Assembly (NCBI RefSeq): GCF_044457565.1
Contig: NZ_JBITGZ010000010.1
Span: forward strand, 186,001-250,000
Direction of reading: 5' to 3'
Length of the DNA stretch: 64,000 bases
From: Kitasatospora sp044457565
Lineage (GTDB): Bacteria > Actinomycetota > Actinomycetes > Streptomycetales > Streptomycetaceae
Position 1 is the first letter of the stretch, and each line of letters starts with the position of its first letter. This document shows positions 43,021-52,249 of the stretch, piece by piece. The notes below the pieces were generated by a model that had not been told where the DNA came from, did not search any database, and saw only the letters and a program-made list of their open reading frames with translations. The translations under genes were made by a program, and so were the position numbers.

Positions 43021-43515
43021 ATGCTGACCACGGTTGCGAGGCCAGAAGAGATGCCCACCGAGTCGAGCACGGCGGTCGCCGCCGTCGACGTCCTGATGTG
43101 CCCCGGACAGCTCAATGAGCTGATCACGCAGCAGTTCCCGGACTACGCGGCCTGCCGCGTGGTCGACGTGGACGGGCACACGCTGACGATGGAGGTGGAC
43201 GGCAGCGGCCTGCGCACCCGCCCGGGTGGCACCATCTCGGGCCCCGAGCAGGCCGGCCTGGCCGACCTCGCCGCCTTCCTCCTGATCAACGCCCGCCTCG
43301 GCCCGACCCTCATGGCGCTGACCAGCTCCATGCAGATCAGCTTCCTCAACCGCCCCCGGCCGGGAACGCTCCGCGTCCGGGCCAGGACGGCCAAGTTCGG
43401 GCGCCGCCTGTGCGTGATCCTGGCCGAACTCCTGGACCGCGACGATGTGCTGGTCGCCAGCGCGACGCTGACCTACGCCATCCCGTCGACCCCGCAGCGA
43501 CGCCACCCCGCGTGA
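43021..43515 (+). CDS. PaaI-type hotdog thioesterase
   Basis: A 164-residue hotdog-fold protein with the PaaI pattern: GGTISGPEQAGLADLAAFLL (residues 69-88, Asp82 as the likely catalytic acid) and SMQISFLNRPRPGTLRVRA. It should hydrolyse acyl-CoA or acyl-ACP thioesters. I chose the ATG at 43,021 with GGAG 7 bases upstream; the frame is open far upstream only as an antisense artefact. It is divergent from the acyl-chain operon and could release its product or edit wrong acyl groups. Confidence 0.85.
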   Translation: MLTTVARPEEMPTESSTAVAAVDVLMCPGQLNELITQQFPDYAACRVVDVDGHTLTMEVDGSGLRTRPGGTISGPEQAGLADLAAFLLINARLGPTLMALTSSMQISFLNRPRPGTLRVRARTAKFGRRLCVILAELLDRDDVLVASATLTYAIPSTPQRRHPA

Positions 43516-43598
43516 CCTCGCCGCGCCCCCGGCCCCTGGGCCACGGACCGGCTCGGCGAGCGGGGACGAGACCTTCGGACGCCGTCCGGACAGGCCGG

Positions 43599-43631
43599 CG
43601 GCCGGCCGGGCACCAGGTGCCCGGCCGGCCG
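43599..43631. terminator. Convergent terminator
   Basis: Perfect 15-bp arms (43,599-43,613 and 43,617-43,631) with a 3-base loop between the convergent thioesterase and secreted-protein genes. Confidence 0.85.
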
Positions 43632-43682
43632 ACCAGCTGCCAGAACGTCCGGAACGTCCCGGACCTTTGGGGTCCTCGACCT

Positions 43683-44114
43683 TTAGAACGTCTTCCAGTC
43701 GTTGTTGCCGGGGTTGTTGAGCGTCTGGATCCGCTCGCCGTCACTGTCGTCGAAGGTGTCGGTCGCGATCTTGAAGGAGCTCCCGTTGGGCTTGATGCCG
43801 TAGAGCACGACCTTCTCCTTGCTCTCGCCGGTGAGCTTCAGACCGACACAGTTCCCGGGGGTGGCGATCACCGTGGCCATGTTGCCCCGCTTCGGGAACA
43901 CCGCGTACGAGGCGTAGCTGCCGTTCGAGCACAGCACGAAGTTCGCCCCGCCCGGGATCAGGCTGCCCCTGGTGTCGTCCCCGCCGGCCTTGGCGGCCTG
44001 ACGGCCCGGCTGCGCGTCCGCGGCGTGCGCGGCGGCGGTGCCGGTGAGGCCGACGAGGCCGGCGGCCAGCAGCACGCCGGCCGTCCGGGCGACGCGGGTC
44101 GTGGTGGTGCGCAT
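43683..44114 (-). CDS. Small secreted protein of unknown function
   Basis: A 143-residue exported protein with a clear Sec signal peptide (VARTAGVLLAAGLVGLTGTA, cleavage after AHA). The mature 95 residues contain two cysteines (in FVLCSNG and GNCVGLK) that could form one disulfide, and a beta-rich, small-domain look. No family recognised. GGAGGAG precedes the ATG at 44,114. It is divergent from the SARP gene, so it could be a target of that regulator. Confidence 0.75.
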   Translation of the reverse strand: MRTTTTRVARTAGVLLAAGLVGLTGTAAAHAADAQPGRQAAKAGGDDTRGSLIPGGANFVLCSNGSYASYAVFPKRGNMATVIATPGNCVGLKLTGESKEKVVLYGIKPNGSSFKIATDTFDDSDGERIQTLNNPGNNDWKTF

Positions 44115-44338
44115 GTGCTCCTCCAGAGCTTTCACGGGCGCCGTGTGCGCCCTGCTCACCTCAACGGGCGTGCCACCGGCAGCGGTTCACCGGTCACGCG
44201 CGGCGCCGAGGAACCGGCCGGCCCGCGCCCCGTCCCCGCCGCAGCCCCCCTGAACGGCGGGTGCCGCCCACGCCCTACTCGCCGGTAGGCTGTCCCCTCG
44301 CCGTTCGGGACGACGGCGGTACAAGCGAAGCGGGGACG

Positions 44339-47254
44339 ATGGTCGGGATACTGCTGCTCGGGCCGGTGGAGCTGCGGCTCGCGAACGGCGACGCCGCCGG
44401 GTTGGGCGGAGCGCAGCGCCGGGCGGTGCTCGCCCTGCTCGCGTTGGAGCTCGGCCGGACGGTACCGGTCGAGCGGTTCTTCGAACTGCTGTGGGCCGAC
44501 GAACCGCCCACCCATGCCAGGGCCGCCTTACAGGGGCACGTCGCCGCGCTGCGCAAGGTCCTGGCCGGCACAGGCTTCGCGGTGACCACCCGCGCGCCCG
44601 GCTACCAGCTCACCGGCGACCCGGGTGCCGTCGACGCGCTCGCCGCCGGGGCGATGTCCGCGCGGGCCGCGGGGACGGCCGAGGACGCCACCGCCGCCAT
44701 GCTGCTCCAGCAGGCGCTCCGGCTCTGGCGCGGCGCGGCCCTCGCCGATCTCCCCGCCACGCCGCTGTGCGCCGCGCTGGCCGGCCGGCTCGACGACGAC
44801 CGGACCGAGGTACTGACCGCGTGGGCGCAGCGGCAGTTGCGGCTCGGACACGGGTACACGGCCGTCCCCGCGCTGGAGCAGAGCGTGCGCGCGAACGGGC
44901 TGCGCGAGCCCACGACGGCCCTGCTGATGCGCTGTCTGCACCAGAGCGGCCGGGGCCCCGACGCGCTCGGCGTCTACCACCGGGCCCGCGTACGGCTGGA
45001 CGAGGAGCTCGGCGTCGCACCGGGGCCCACGCTGCAACAGGCCCTCGCCGAGGTCCTGGCGGCCGGCCGGTGCACCGAGGACGCGCCCGGGACGGGTGAC
45101 GACGGTATGGGCGTGGCCGGCCTCGGCGCGCCCGGCGTGGGCCCGGCCGCGGCCGGGCGGCCCGCTCCGCCGGCGGCCGAGCAGCTCCCGGGCCCGCCGC
45201 GGGCCTTCGTCGGCCGTGCGGCCGAGAGCCGCCGGCTGGACCAGAGCTGCGGGCCGGAGCGGACCGGGGACGGCCTGGCCGTCGTGGTCGGCCCCGCCGG
45301 CGTGGGCAAGACCGCGATGGTGGTGCGCTGGGCCCACCGCGTGGCGCCGGACTTCCCGGACGGGAGGCTCTTCGCGGACCTGCGCGGCTTCGACCCGGGC
45401 GGTCCGGGCGACCCGATGCAGACCCTGGGGCGCTTCCTGCGGGCCCTGGGCCTGCCCGAACCGGCGATCCCCGAGGACCGGGCGGCGCGCGCGGCCCTCT
45501 TCCGGGAACACACCCGGCAGCTGCGGCTGCTCGTCGTGCTGGACAACGCGCGGTGCGTCGCCGACGTCACCGACCTGCTGCCGTCCGGGCCCGGGTGCGC
45601 CACGGTCATCACCAGCCGGAACAGCCTGGAGGACCTGGTGGTCACCGACGGCGCGGTGCTGCTCCCGCTCGCCGCGCTCCCCACCGCCGACGCGTACCAC
45701 CTGCTGGAGCGCCAGCTGACGGCCGAGCGGGTGGCCGGCGAACCGGAGGCGGCCACTCAGCTGACCGAGCTGTGCGACCGCCTGCCGCTGGCGCTGCGGA
45801 TCGTGGCCGGCCGGCTCGCCGCGCGCCCGGGCTGGCGGATCGCCGACCTGGTGGAGGAGCTGACCGACGAGGGCAGCCGACTGGCCACCCTCGGCACCCG
45901 CAGCGGGGTGACCAGCGTCCGGACGGCACTCTCCCTGACGTACCATCACCTCCCCGACGAAGCACGGACCCTGCTCGCACTGCTGACCGTGCATCCGGGC
46001 ACCGAGGTCGACCGCTACGCGGCCGCCGCCCTGCTCGACACCGACGCCGGAGGTGCCCGGCGCGCGCTCGGCTCGCTCACGGCGTACCACCTGCTGACGG
46101 AGCACACGCCCGGTCGCTTCGGACGGCACGACCTCGTCCGGCTGTACGGCGCGGAGCTGTTCGCCGAACTCCCCGCCGAGCGGCAGGAGCAGGCCTTCCG
46201 CCGCCTGGTCGACTACGAGCTGCTCGCCACCGGCCTGGCCCTGCAACGGACGAACCCCTACCACGAGCCGTTCCGGCCGCCGGGGCCCGGGCCGCGGGCG
46301 CTGCCGCGCCTCGGCGACGTCCGCTCCACGCTCGCCTGGTGCCACACCGAGGAGCCGGTGCTCCGCGCCCTGGTGACCGCCGCGACCGACCGCGCCGAGT
46401 ACGAACGCGCATGGCGCCTGGCCCGGTTGACCGCGACGCTCTACTACGGCGCCGGGCGCGTCCTGGACCGGCTCGACTGCCTGCGGGTCGGGCTGCGGGC
46501 CGCCCAGCTGGACGGCGGCCGGGAGGGGATCGCGGCCATGGAGGCGTCGACGGCCTGCGCGCTCGGCTCCACCGGGCGCGTCGCACAGGCGCTGCCGCTG
46601 GCCGCGCGGGCGGTCGAGGGGACCACGCCGGCGGACGGCGATCTGCACATCCACGCCCTCTCGGTGCGCGCCTCCATGGCCGCCCTGTCCGGCGATCCGG
46701 CCGAGGCCGACCGGATCTCGCAGGCCGCGCTCGCCCTGATCAGGGCGAGCGGGCTGCGCGAGCACGCCGCCACCGTGCTCAGCAACGCGGCGGCGATCAG
46801 GGTCGTCCTGGGCGACCCGGTGGCCGCGCTGGACCACGCACGGGAGACCCGCACCCTGCTGTCCGACCAGCCGACGGCCAACGCCCACCTCTGGGCGATG
46901 GTCAGCGAGGCCCTCGCCCTCCAGTCGCTGGGCGAGCCGGAGGCGGCCGAGCGGATCTGGCGCGAGGCGCTCCAACGGTGCCGGTCGAGCGCGAACGTCC
47001 GGCTGCACGCCCTGGCCCGGCGCCACTTCGCCGACTTCCTCACGGCGACGGGCCGGGCCGACGAGGCCCGCGAGCACCTGCGGGCCTCGGGCGAGCTGTA
47101 CACCGCGCACGGGGACGTCCGATCGGCCGAGGACATGGACCGGCAGCTGACCGGGCCGCCGGACCACCCGGCACCGCCATCGCCACCCGCCACCGCCACC
47201 GCCACCGCCTCGAACGGCTCCCGGGCCCGCGGCAGCGGCACACGGATCGCCTAG
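44339..47254 (+). CDS. Large SARP regulator (AfsR-like: SARP, NB-ARC, TPR)
   Basis: A 971-residue activator. Residues 1-95 form the OmpR-like winged helix (LALELGRTVPVERFFELLWA ... LRKVLAG), 100-250 the bacterial transcriptional activation domain (VLTAWAQRQLRLG ... YHRARVRLDEELGVAPG), about 300-600 an NB-ARC ATPase with P-loop GPAGVGKT (318-325) and LLVVLDNAR, and the C-terminal third TPR-like helices. This is the AfsR architecture. As the only SARP in the region it is the probable cluster activator. The ATG at 44,339 is preceded by GCGGGGAC and gives the conserved N-terminus. Confidence 0.92.
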   Translation: MVGILLLGPVELRLANGDAAGLGGAQRRAVLALLALELGRTVPVERFFELLWADEPPTHARAALQGHVAALRKVLAGTGFAVTTRAPGYQLTGDPGAVDALAAGAMSARAAGTAEDATAAMLLQQALRLWRGAALADLPATPLCAALAGRLDDDRTEVLTAWAQRQLRLGHGYTAVPALEQSVRANGLREPTTALLMRCLHQSGRGPDALGVYHRARVRLDEELGVAPGPTLQQALAEVLAAGRCTEDAPGTGDDGMGVAGLGAPGVGPAAAGRPAPPAAEQLPGPPRAFVGRAAESRRLDQSCGPERTGDGLAVVVGPAGVGKTAMVVRWAHRVAPDFPDGRLFADLRGFDPGGPGDPMQTLGRFLRALGLPEPAIPEDRAARAALFREHTRQLRLLVVLDNARCVADVTDLLPSGPGCATVITSRNSLEDLVVTDGAVLLPLAALPTADAYHLLERQLTAERVAGEPEAATQLTELCDRLPLALRIVAGRLAARPGWRIADLVEELTDEGSRLATLGTRSGVTSVRTALSLTYHHLPDEARTLLALLTVHPGTEVDRYAAAALLDTDAGGARRALGSLTAYHLLTEHTPGRFGRHDLVRLYGAELFAELPAERQEQAFRRLVDYELLATGLALQRTNPYHEPFRPPGPGPRALPRLGDVRSTLAWCHTEEPVLRALVTAATDRAEYERAWRLARLTATLYYGAGRVLDRLDCLRVGLRAAQLDGGREGIAAMEASTACALGSTGRVAQALPLAARAVEGTTPADGDLHIHALSVRASMAALSGDPAEADRISQAALALIRASGLREHAATVLSNAAAIRVVLGDPVAALDHARETRTLLSDQPTANAHLWAMVSEALALQSLGEPEAAERIWREALQRCRSSANVRLHALARRHFADFLTATGRADEAREHLRASGELYTAHGDVRSAEDMDRQLTGPPDHPAPPSPPATATATASNGSRARGSGTRIA

Positions 47255-47355
47255 CCCATGCGCCACCCGACCCCACCGGGCGGCCGATGCCGCCCCCTCG
47301 GGCCGGCGGCCGGCGGCCCCCACCGGCCCGCACACCCGAACTCCCCGGAGGCAAG

Positions 47356-48192
47356 ATGACCATCCATCACCTGGACTGCGCCACCATGTGCCCGTTCGGG
47401 GGCCGGCTGCTGCTGGGCAGCGGCGGGGCACTGGTCGGACGGCTGACGGCGCACTGCCTGCTGGTGGAGGGGGCGCAGGGGCTCACCCTGGTCGACACCG
47501 GGTTCGGGGCGGGCGACATCGCGGACCCGCGCCGGCTCGGGCGGGCGTTCCTGACGGCGGTCCGGCCCCGGCTCGACGCCGCGAGCACGGCGGTGCACCG
47601 GATCCGCGCACTGGGCCACGACCCGCGCGACGTCCGCCACATCGTGCTGACCCATCTCGACCCCGACCATGCGGGCGGGATCGGCGACTTCCCGCACGCG
47701 CGGGTCCACGTCCTCGCCGACGAGCTCCGGGCCGCCAGGACGCCCACGACCCGCGCCGAACGGGACCGCTACCGCGCGGCCCAGTGGGCCCACGGGCCAC
47801 GCTGGGTGGAGCACCGGCCGGAGACCGCCACCGAGAGCTGGTACGGCTTCCGGGCGATCCCCGTACTGCCGGGCGACGCCCCCGAGTTCCTGCTGGTACC
47901 GCTGCCCGGGCACACCCGCGGCCACTGCGGCGTCGCCGTCCGGGAGTCCGATCGCTGGCTGCTCCACTGCGGCGACGCCTACTTCTCGCACACCGACGTC
48001 GACCCCGCCTCCCCCCGCCGACCGCCCGCGCTGACGGCCTTCCAGCGCATGATGGCGGCCGACAACCGCGCCCGCCTGGACAACCTGGAGCGGCTGCGGG
48101 AGCTGCGCCGCGCGCACCACGACGAGGTGCGGCTGATCTGCGCCCATGACCCCGCCGACCTCGATCCGCCCGGTGCGACGACGGGCCGGTGA
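47356..48192 (+). CDS. Metallo-beta-lactamase-fold hydrolase (lactonase-like)
   Basis: A 278-residue MBL-fold enzyme with the dinuclear zinc motif THLDPDHAGG (His100, Asp102, Asp104, His105), a second His in LPGHTRGH and the bridging Asp in LLHCGDAYF. The layout is like AHL lactonases and related hydrolases. GGAGG sits 7 bases before the ATG. It follows the SARP gene by 101 bases on the same strand and may be co-transcribed; hydrolysis of a lactone or thioester signal or product is inferred. No signal peptide. Confidence 0.87.
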   Translation: MTIHHLDCATMCPFGGRLLLGSGGALVGRLTAHCLLVEGAQGLTLVDTGFGAGDIADPRRLGRAFLTAVRPRLDAASTAVHRIRALGHDPRDVRHIVLTHLDPDHAGGIGDFPHARVHVLADELRAARTPTTRAERDRYRAAQWAHGPRWVEHRPETATESWYGFRAIPVLPGDAPEFLLVPLPGHTRGHCGVAVRESDRWLLHCGDAYFSHTDVDPASPRRPPALTAFQRMMAADNRARLDNLERLRELRRAHHDEVRLICAHDPADLDPPGATTGR

Positions 48193-48222
48193 CCGGGCCG
48201 GGCGGATCGGGGCCGGCCGTGG

Positions 48223-49215
48223 TCAGTGGCCGGACAGGTCGTCCGGGCGGACCTCGATGTGGTCGGCGGCGAGGTCGACCGCCACCCGGTGCCGCATGCC
48301 GAGTGCCTCCAGGAACTTCACCGGCAGCTGCACCCGGCCGGTGCGGTCCAGCATCACGTACTCCCGCTCGTTGACCGACTCCTCGCCGTGCTCGTCGGTG
48401 ACGGTGCGGCGCAGCACCTCGCTGCTGGTGCGGCCGTCCCGGATGGCCACGGTGCGCCGCACCTCGCCGGCCACCAGGGGGTCGTGGGTGACGATGACCA
48501 CGGTGGTGCCCAGGTCGCGGTTGACGGTGCGGAAGGCCTCGAAGACGGCGGCGGCGGTCTCGGAGTCCAGCTCACCGGTGGGCTCGTCGGCCAGCAGCAG
48601 GGGCGGGTTGTTGGCCATGGCGACGGCGATGGCGACCCGCTGCTGCTGGCCGCCGGAGAGTTCGGCGGGCCGGCGGTGGGCGAGCTCGCCGATGTCCAGG
48701 GCCTCCAGCAGCTCGGCCACCCGGGCGGCCTGCCGCCTGCTCCCTCCGTGCGGGCCGCGCCGGCCGCGCAGCTGCATCGGCAGCGCGACGTTCTGCCCGG
48801 CGGTGAGGAAGGGCAGCAGGTTGCGGGCGGTCTGCTGCCAGATGAAGCCGACCACCTCGCGGCGGTAGCGCAGGCGTGCCTTGGCGGACATCTCCAGCAG
48901 CTCGTGGCCCGCGACGGTCGCGGTGCCGGCGGTCGGGGCGTCGAGCCCGGCGAGGATGTTGAGCAGCGTCGACTTGCCGCTGCCCGAAGCGCCGACCAGG
49001 GCGACCAGGTCTCCCTGCCGGATCGTCAGTTCCAGCCCCTGAAGGGCCTGGACCTCGACGCCCTCGGCGGTGAAGATCCGCACCAGGCGGTCGCAGACCA
49101 CCGCCGCCCCGGCGCCGTACGCCGGAGCTGCGGCGGCGGCGCGCACCTGGTCCTGCAACTCCTGGAGGGTGGGGGCCCGGCCTGCTGCCGCCGGGCTCTG
49201 AGGGGAGCTGTTCAC
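48223..49215 (-). CDS. MacB/LolD-like ABC ATPase with C-terminal AbrB-like domain
   Basis: A 330-residue ATPase: Walker A GASGSGKST (75-83), Q-loop in FIWQQTARNLLP, signature LSGGQ (187-191), Walker B LLLADEPTGELD and H-loop VTHDP. Residues about 285-325 (YVMLDRTGRVQLPVKFLEAL) read as an AbrB/SpoVT swapped-hairpin DNA-binding domain, which is unusual on a transporter ATPase. A roughly 40-residue N-terminal extension precedes the ATPase core. It is the last gene of a minus-strand operon after two FtsX-like permeases and energises them. Confidence 0.88.
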   Translation of the reverse strand: MNSSPQSPAAAGRAPTLQELQDQVRAAAAAPAYGAGAAVVCDRLVRIFTAEGVEVQALQGLELTIRQGDLVALVGASGSGKSTLLNILAGLDAPTAGTATVAGHELLEMSAKARLRYRREVVGFIWQQTARNLLPFLTAGQNVALPMQLRGRRGPHGGSRRQAARVAELLEALDIGELAHRRPAELSGGQQQRVAIAVAMANNPPLLLADEPTGELDSETAAAVFEAFRTVNRDLGTTVVIVTHDPLVAGEVRRTVAIRDGRTSSEVLRRTVTDEHGEESVNEREYVMLDRTGRVQLPVKFLEALGMRHRVAVDLAADHIEVRPDDLSGH

Positions 49216-49312
49216 CGCTGGTCTCCTGTCGGCACTGCGTCGGCGGGCGCGGTCGTCGCACGCCCGTCCCCGATGGTGGTCGTCGTCATCGGCCGGTGCC
49301 GGGCGCCCGGCG

Positions 49313-52249
49313 TCACCGCTGGTCCCCCACCCGCAGTTCGGTGCTGATCTGGCGTCGGCCGGCGATCAGCGCCTCGGCGAGTACTCCGGCGCTGACCAGG
49401 CCGGCCAGGCCGAGCACCTGGAGCAGGACGGGCGGCACGGCGGGCCGCAGCCCGGCCGGGACGGGCGCGCCGACCAGGACGGACAGGTCGATCGCCGGTC
49501 CGAGCAGGGCGAGGGCGGCCAGCGCGGCCACGCCCCCGCCGGCCGCGGCGGCGAGGGTCTGCGGCAGGGTCTCGGCGATGATCAGCGCCAGGCCCTGGCG
49601 CGGACGAAGGCCCATGGTGCGCAGCCGGGCGAGCAGGGCGACCCGCTCGGGGGCGGCCCGCAGCAGCGTCAGCAGGACGGCGAGCAGGGCGAATCCGGCC
49701 GCGCCGAGCACGGCGGCCCAGAACAGCCGGGCGGCCGAGCGCTGGAGCGGGTCGCCGGCGAGCTCGGCGGCCAGAGCGGCACTGGTGCGCACCAGGTAGC
49801 CCGCCGGTACGGCGTCGGGGTCCGTGCTCGCGCGAGCCGGGTCGGACCCGGGCAGCGGCGCGGCCGCGGGCGGGGACACCGCGGCGGACGCGGGGGCGGA
49901 GGTCGGCTCGGAGGCGGGCACGGAGGCGGAGGCGGAGGCGGGTGCCGGTGGGGTGCCGGTGCCCGCGTCGCCGGTGGAGCCGCGTGCCGCGCCCGGGGCT
50001 GCCAGCCGGCGTACCAGCGCCCTCAGCTGCCGCTCGTCCACCTCACCGGTGGCGAACCAGAGGTTGGGGCCGCCGAGATGGGGCAGCCGCGCGATCGCGG
50101 GGCCGGCCGGCAGCACGATGAACCGCCGGCCCGAGCCCTCCAGCGCGGGAGTCTCCTGGAGGGTCCCGGCCGCGGTGGCGCGCAGTTCCCAGCCGTTGGG
50201 CATCCGCAGGCGCGGGTGCCCGCCGGTGAGCTGCCGGGCTAGTTCGGCGCTGAACAGGGCCGGTACGGGCGCGTCGGGCCCGTCGGCCCCGCCCGCGAGT
50301 ACGGCCGGGTCGAACTCGCCGCGCCCGACGCTCCGGGAGAGCTCGGCGTACTCGCGCGGGTCGACGATCAGCGCGGTGACCCGGGTGGACCCGCTGTCGG
50401 CGCCCAGGACGAACGCCTCGCTCTCGGACCGGACCGCGGTGGCCGTCCGTACGCCGGGCAGGGCGGCCCGCGCCGTGGTGAAGCCGGGTGGCAGGGCGGT
50501 GCCGGCCGGCGCGGAGACGGCCGCGTCGCCACCGACCGTGCCCCGGGCGGCACGCAGCCGGGCGCCGTCGACCGCGTCCAGTACGGTGGCCCCGAAGCCC
50601 GCCGTGGTGACGGCGAGCAGCAGCGCGAGGACCGGCAGCACGGAGGGGCGGGGGCGTCCACCGGTGCCCCGGGCGGCGCGGGCCAGGCCGAGGAAGCCGA
50701 TCAGGCCGCGGCGCCGGCCGGCCGCGCGGGCGAGCACGCAGACCAGGACGGGCTGGAGCCGGGCCAGCAGCAGGCCGCCGGTGAGGGCGAGCAGCAGCGG
50801 GGCCGCGACCAGCAGCGGGTCCGGGCCGTCCCCGGGCGGGACGACGCCGCGCCGCCGGACCTCCGCCGCCGCCGCGACCGTGACGGCCAGGACGGCGCAC
50901 TCGGCGACCAGCCGGCGCCGTCCGCCGCCGGCTCGCGGCGCGGACCGGAGCAGGGCCGCGCGGGCGGGGAAGCCCAGCAGGGCGAGCAGGGTGGTGGCCA
51001 GCGCGGCCAGGGCGGCGCCCGTCCAGCGGGGGGCGGGCAGCAGCCAGAAGGCGAGCGCCGTCGCGGCCGCCGCGGCGGGCAGGACGGTCACCGCGCCCTC
51101 GCCGAGCAGACGCAGCAGCACTCCGCCGCGCGATCCGCCGCGGGCCCGGAGCAGCCGGAGCTCGGTGGTGCGCCGGTCGGCGGTGAGGGCGGCCGCCAGG
51201 CAGAGCACCACGGCGCCGACCCCGGCCAGGCCTGCCGGTCCGATCGCGGTGAGCGGTGCGGCGGCGGCCTGCCGGGCGGCGGCCTGCTCGAACAGCCGGG
51301 GCAGTGCGGAGCTGATCCGCAGGTCCTGCCGGCCGGTGAGCTCGGCCAGCCGGATGGCGGTGGGGCCGGCCACGTACGCGGCGATCTCCCGCCCGGTGGT
51401 GGGCAGTCGGTCGGCGCGCAGGGTGGCGGTGTCGACGGGCAGCCGCCAGAAGTCCGTCGCGCCGTATCCCCAGTCGGCGAGCCGGGGCAGCGCGCCGGCG
51501 TCGATGACGCCGCCGGTCGTCCAGTAGGAGCTGCCGGCGCCCTGCAGGCAGGCCTTCTCGGGGCAGGGCAGGTCGGCCCAGTACGGATCGTCCGGGTCGT
51601 CGGCGGTGTAGAGGCCGACCACCTCGGCGCGCACCGCGCCGTCGGAGGACGATCCGCCGTCGAGGACGTCGCCGAGGTGGATGCCGATGGTGCCGGCCGC
51701 GTTGCGGCTGAGCGCGACCTGGACCGGTCCGGCGGTGGCGCTGGGTCCGACACCGGCGGTGGGCCAGCGCCCCGCCGTCAGGGTGGCGTGGTCGGTGAGG
51801 CCGTGCAGATGAAGCAGGCCGATCCTGGGCGGGAGGCCGTCGGGCCGGGCGAGTCCCGGGTTGAGGACCGCGCGCTGCTTGTCGCCGCGCGCGCCGTACA
51901 CCGGGCCGCTCCCGGCGAAGCGGAACGTCTCGCCCGGGTGGGCGGCGAGCTTCGCCGCCACCTGGTCGAGGTCGCCCGCGTCGTAGTGGTGTTCCGCGCT
52001 GGCGAACAGGCTGGTCCAGGCCGGGCCGCGGCTGCGCAGGAACTCGCGCAGCGCGTCGTCCGTCCCCCGGTCGAGGGCCCGGGGGAACGCGGCGGCCAGG
52101 AAGACCGTGCCGAAGACGAGCGCGGCCGTGAGCAGTGCGGTGAGCGGCGCCGCGCTCAGCCGGGTCCGCACCCAGGGTGCGGGGCGGTGCGCGGCGTTCG
52201 GCCGGGCGCCACCGGGGCGGGGCGTGCCGGTGCCGGCCGGGGTGGTCAC
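49313..52249 (-). CDS. Large FtsX-like ABC permease
   Basis: A 978-residue permease with helices at both ends and in the middle (LTALLTAALVFGTVFLAAAF; LFWAAVLGAAGFALLAVLLT; APVPAGLRPAVPP near the C-terminus), two large extracytoplasmic regions and an Ala/Ser/Pro-rich linker at about residues 780-830. This is the duplicated FtsX/MacB-type layout of actinobacterial exporters. Its GTG start overlaps the stop of the upstream permease (GTGA), so the two are made as a pair. Likely exports the cluster product or a lipid. Confidence 0.82.
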   Translation of the reverse strand: MTTPAGTGTPRPGGARPNAAHRPAPWVRTRLSAAPLTALLTAALVFGTVFLAAAFPRALDRGTDDALREFLRSRGPAWTSLFASAEHHYDAGDLDQVAAKLAAHPGETFRFAGSGPVYGARGDKQRAVLNPGLARPDGLPPRIGLLHLHGLTDHATLTAGRWPTAGVGPSATAGPVQVALSRNAAGTIGIHLGDVLDGGSSSDGAVRAEVVGLYTADDPDDPYWADLPCPEKACLQGAGSSYWTTGGVIDAGALPRLADWGYGATDFWRLPVDTATLRADRLPTTGREIAAYVAGPTAIRLAELTGRQDLRISSALPRLFEQAAARQAAAAPLTAIGPAGLAGVGAVVLCLAAALTADRRTTELRLLRARGGSRGGVLLRLLGEGAVTVLPAAAAATALAFWLLPAPRWTGAALAALATTLLALLGFPARAALLRSAPRAGGGRRRLVAECAVLAVTVAAAAEVRRRGVVPPGDGPDPLLVAAPLLLALTGGLLLARLQPVLVCVLARAAGRRRGLIGFLGLARAARGTGGRPRPSVLPVLALLLAVTTAGFGATVLDAVDGARLRAARGTVGGDAAVSAPAGTALPPGFTTARAALPGVRTATAVRSESEAFVLGADSGSTRVTALIVDPREYAELSRSVGRGEFDPAVLAGGADGPDAPVPALFSAELARQLTGGHPRLRMPNGWELRATAAGTLQETPALEGSGRRFIVLPAGPAIARLPHLGGPNLWFATGEVDERQLRALVRRLAAPGAARGSTGDAGTGTPPAPASASASVPASEPTSAPASAAVSPPAAAPLPGSDPARASTDPDAVPAGYLVRTSAALAAELAGDPLQRSAARLFWAAVLGAAGFALLAVLLTLLRAAPERVALLARLRTMGLRPRQGLALIIAETLPQTLAAAAGGGVAALAALALLGPAIDLSVLVGAPVPAGLRPAVPPVLLQVLGLAGLVSAGVLAEALIAGRRQISTELRVGDQR

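Noticed and set aside
40720..43515. A 931-codon plus-strand frame across the radical SAM and diiron genes
   Set aside because: Only its last 164 codons (from 43,021) encode a recognisable protein, the hotdog thioesterase. The rest is antisense to two genes with clear motifs.
44528..47431. A 967-codon frame antisense to the SARP gene
   Set aside because: Same composition artefact; the sense strand shows winged helix, BTAD and P-loop in order.
47356..48192. A beta-lactam resistance gene
   Set aside because: The metallo-beta-lactamase fold covers many hydrolases; there is no signal peptide and the context is regulatory and biosynthetic.
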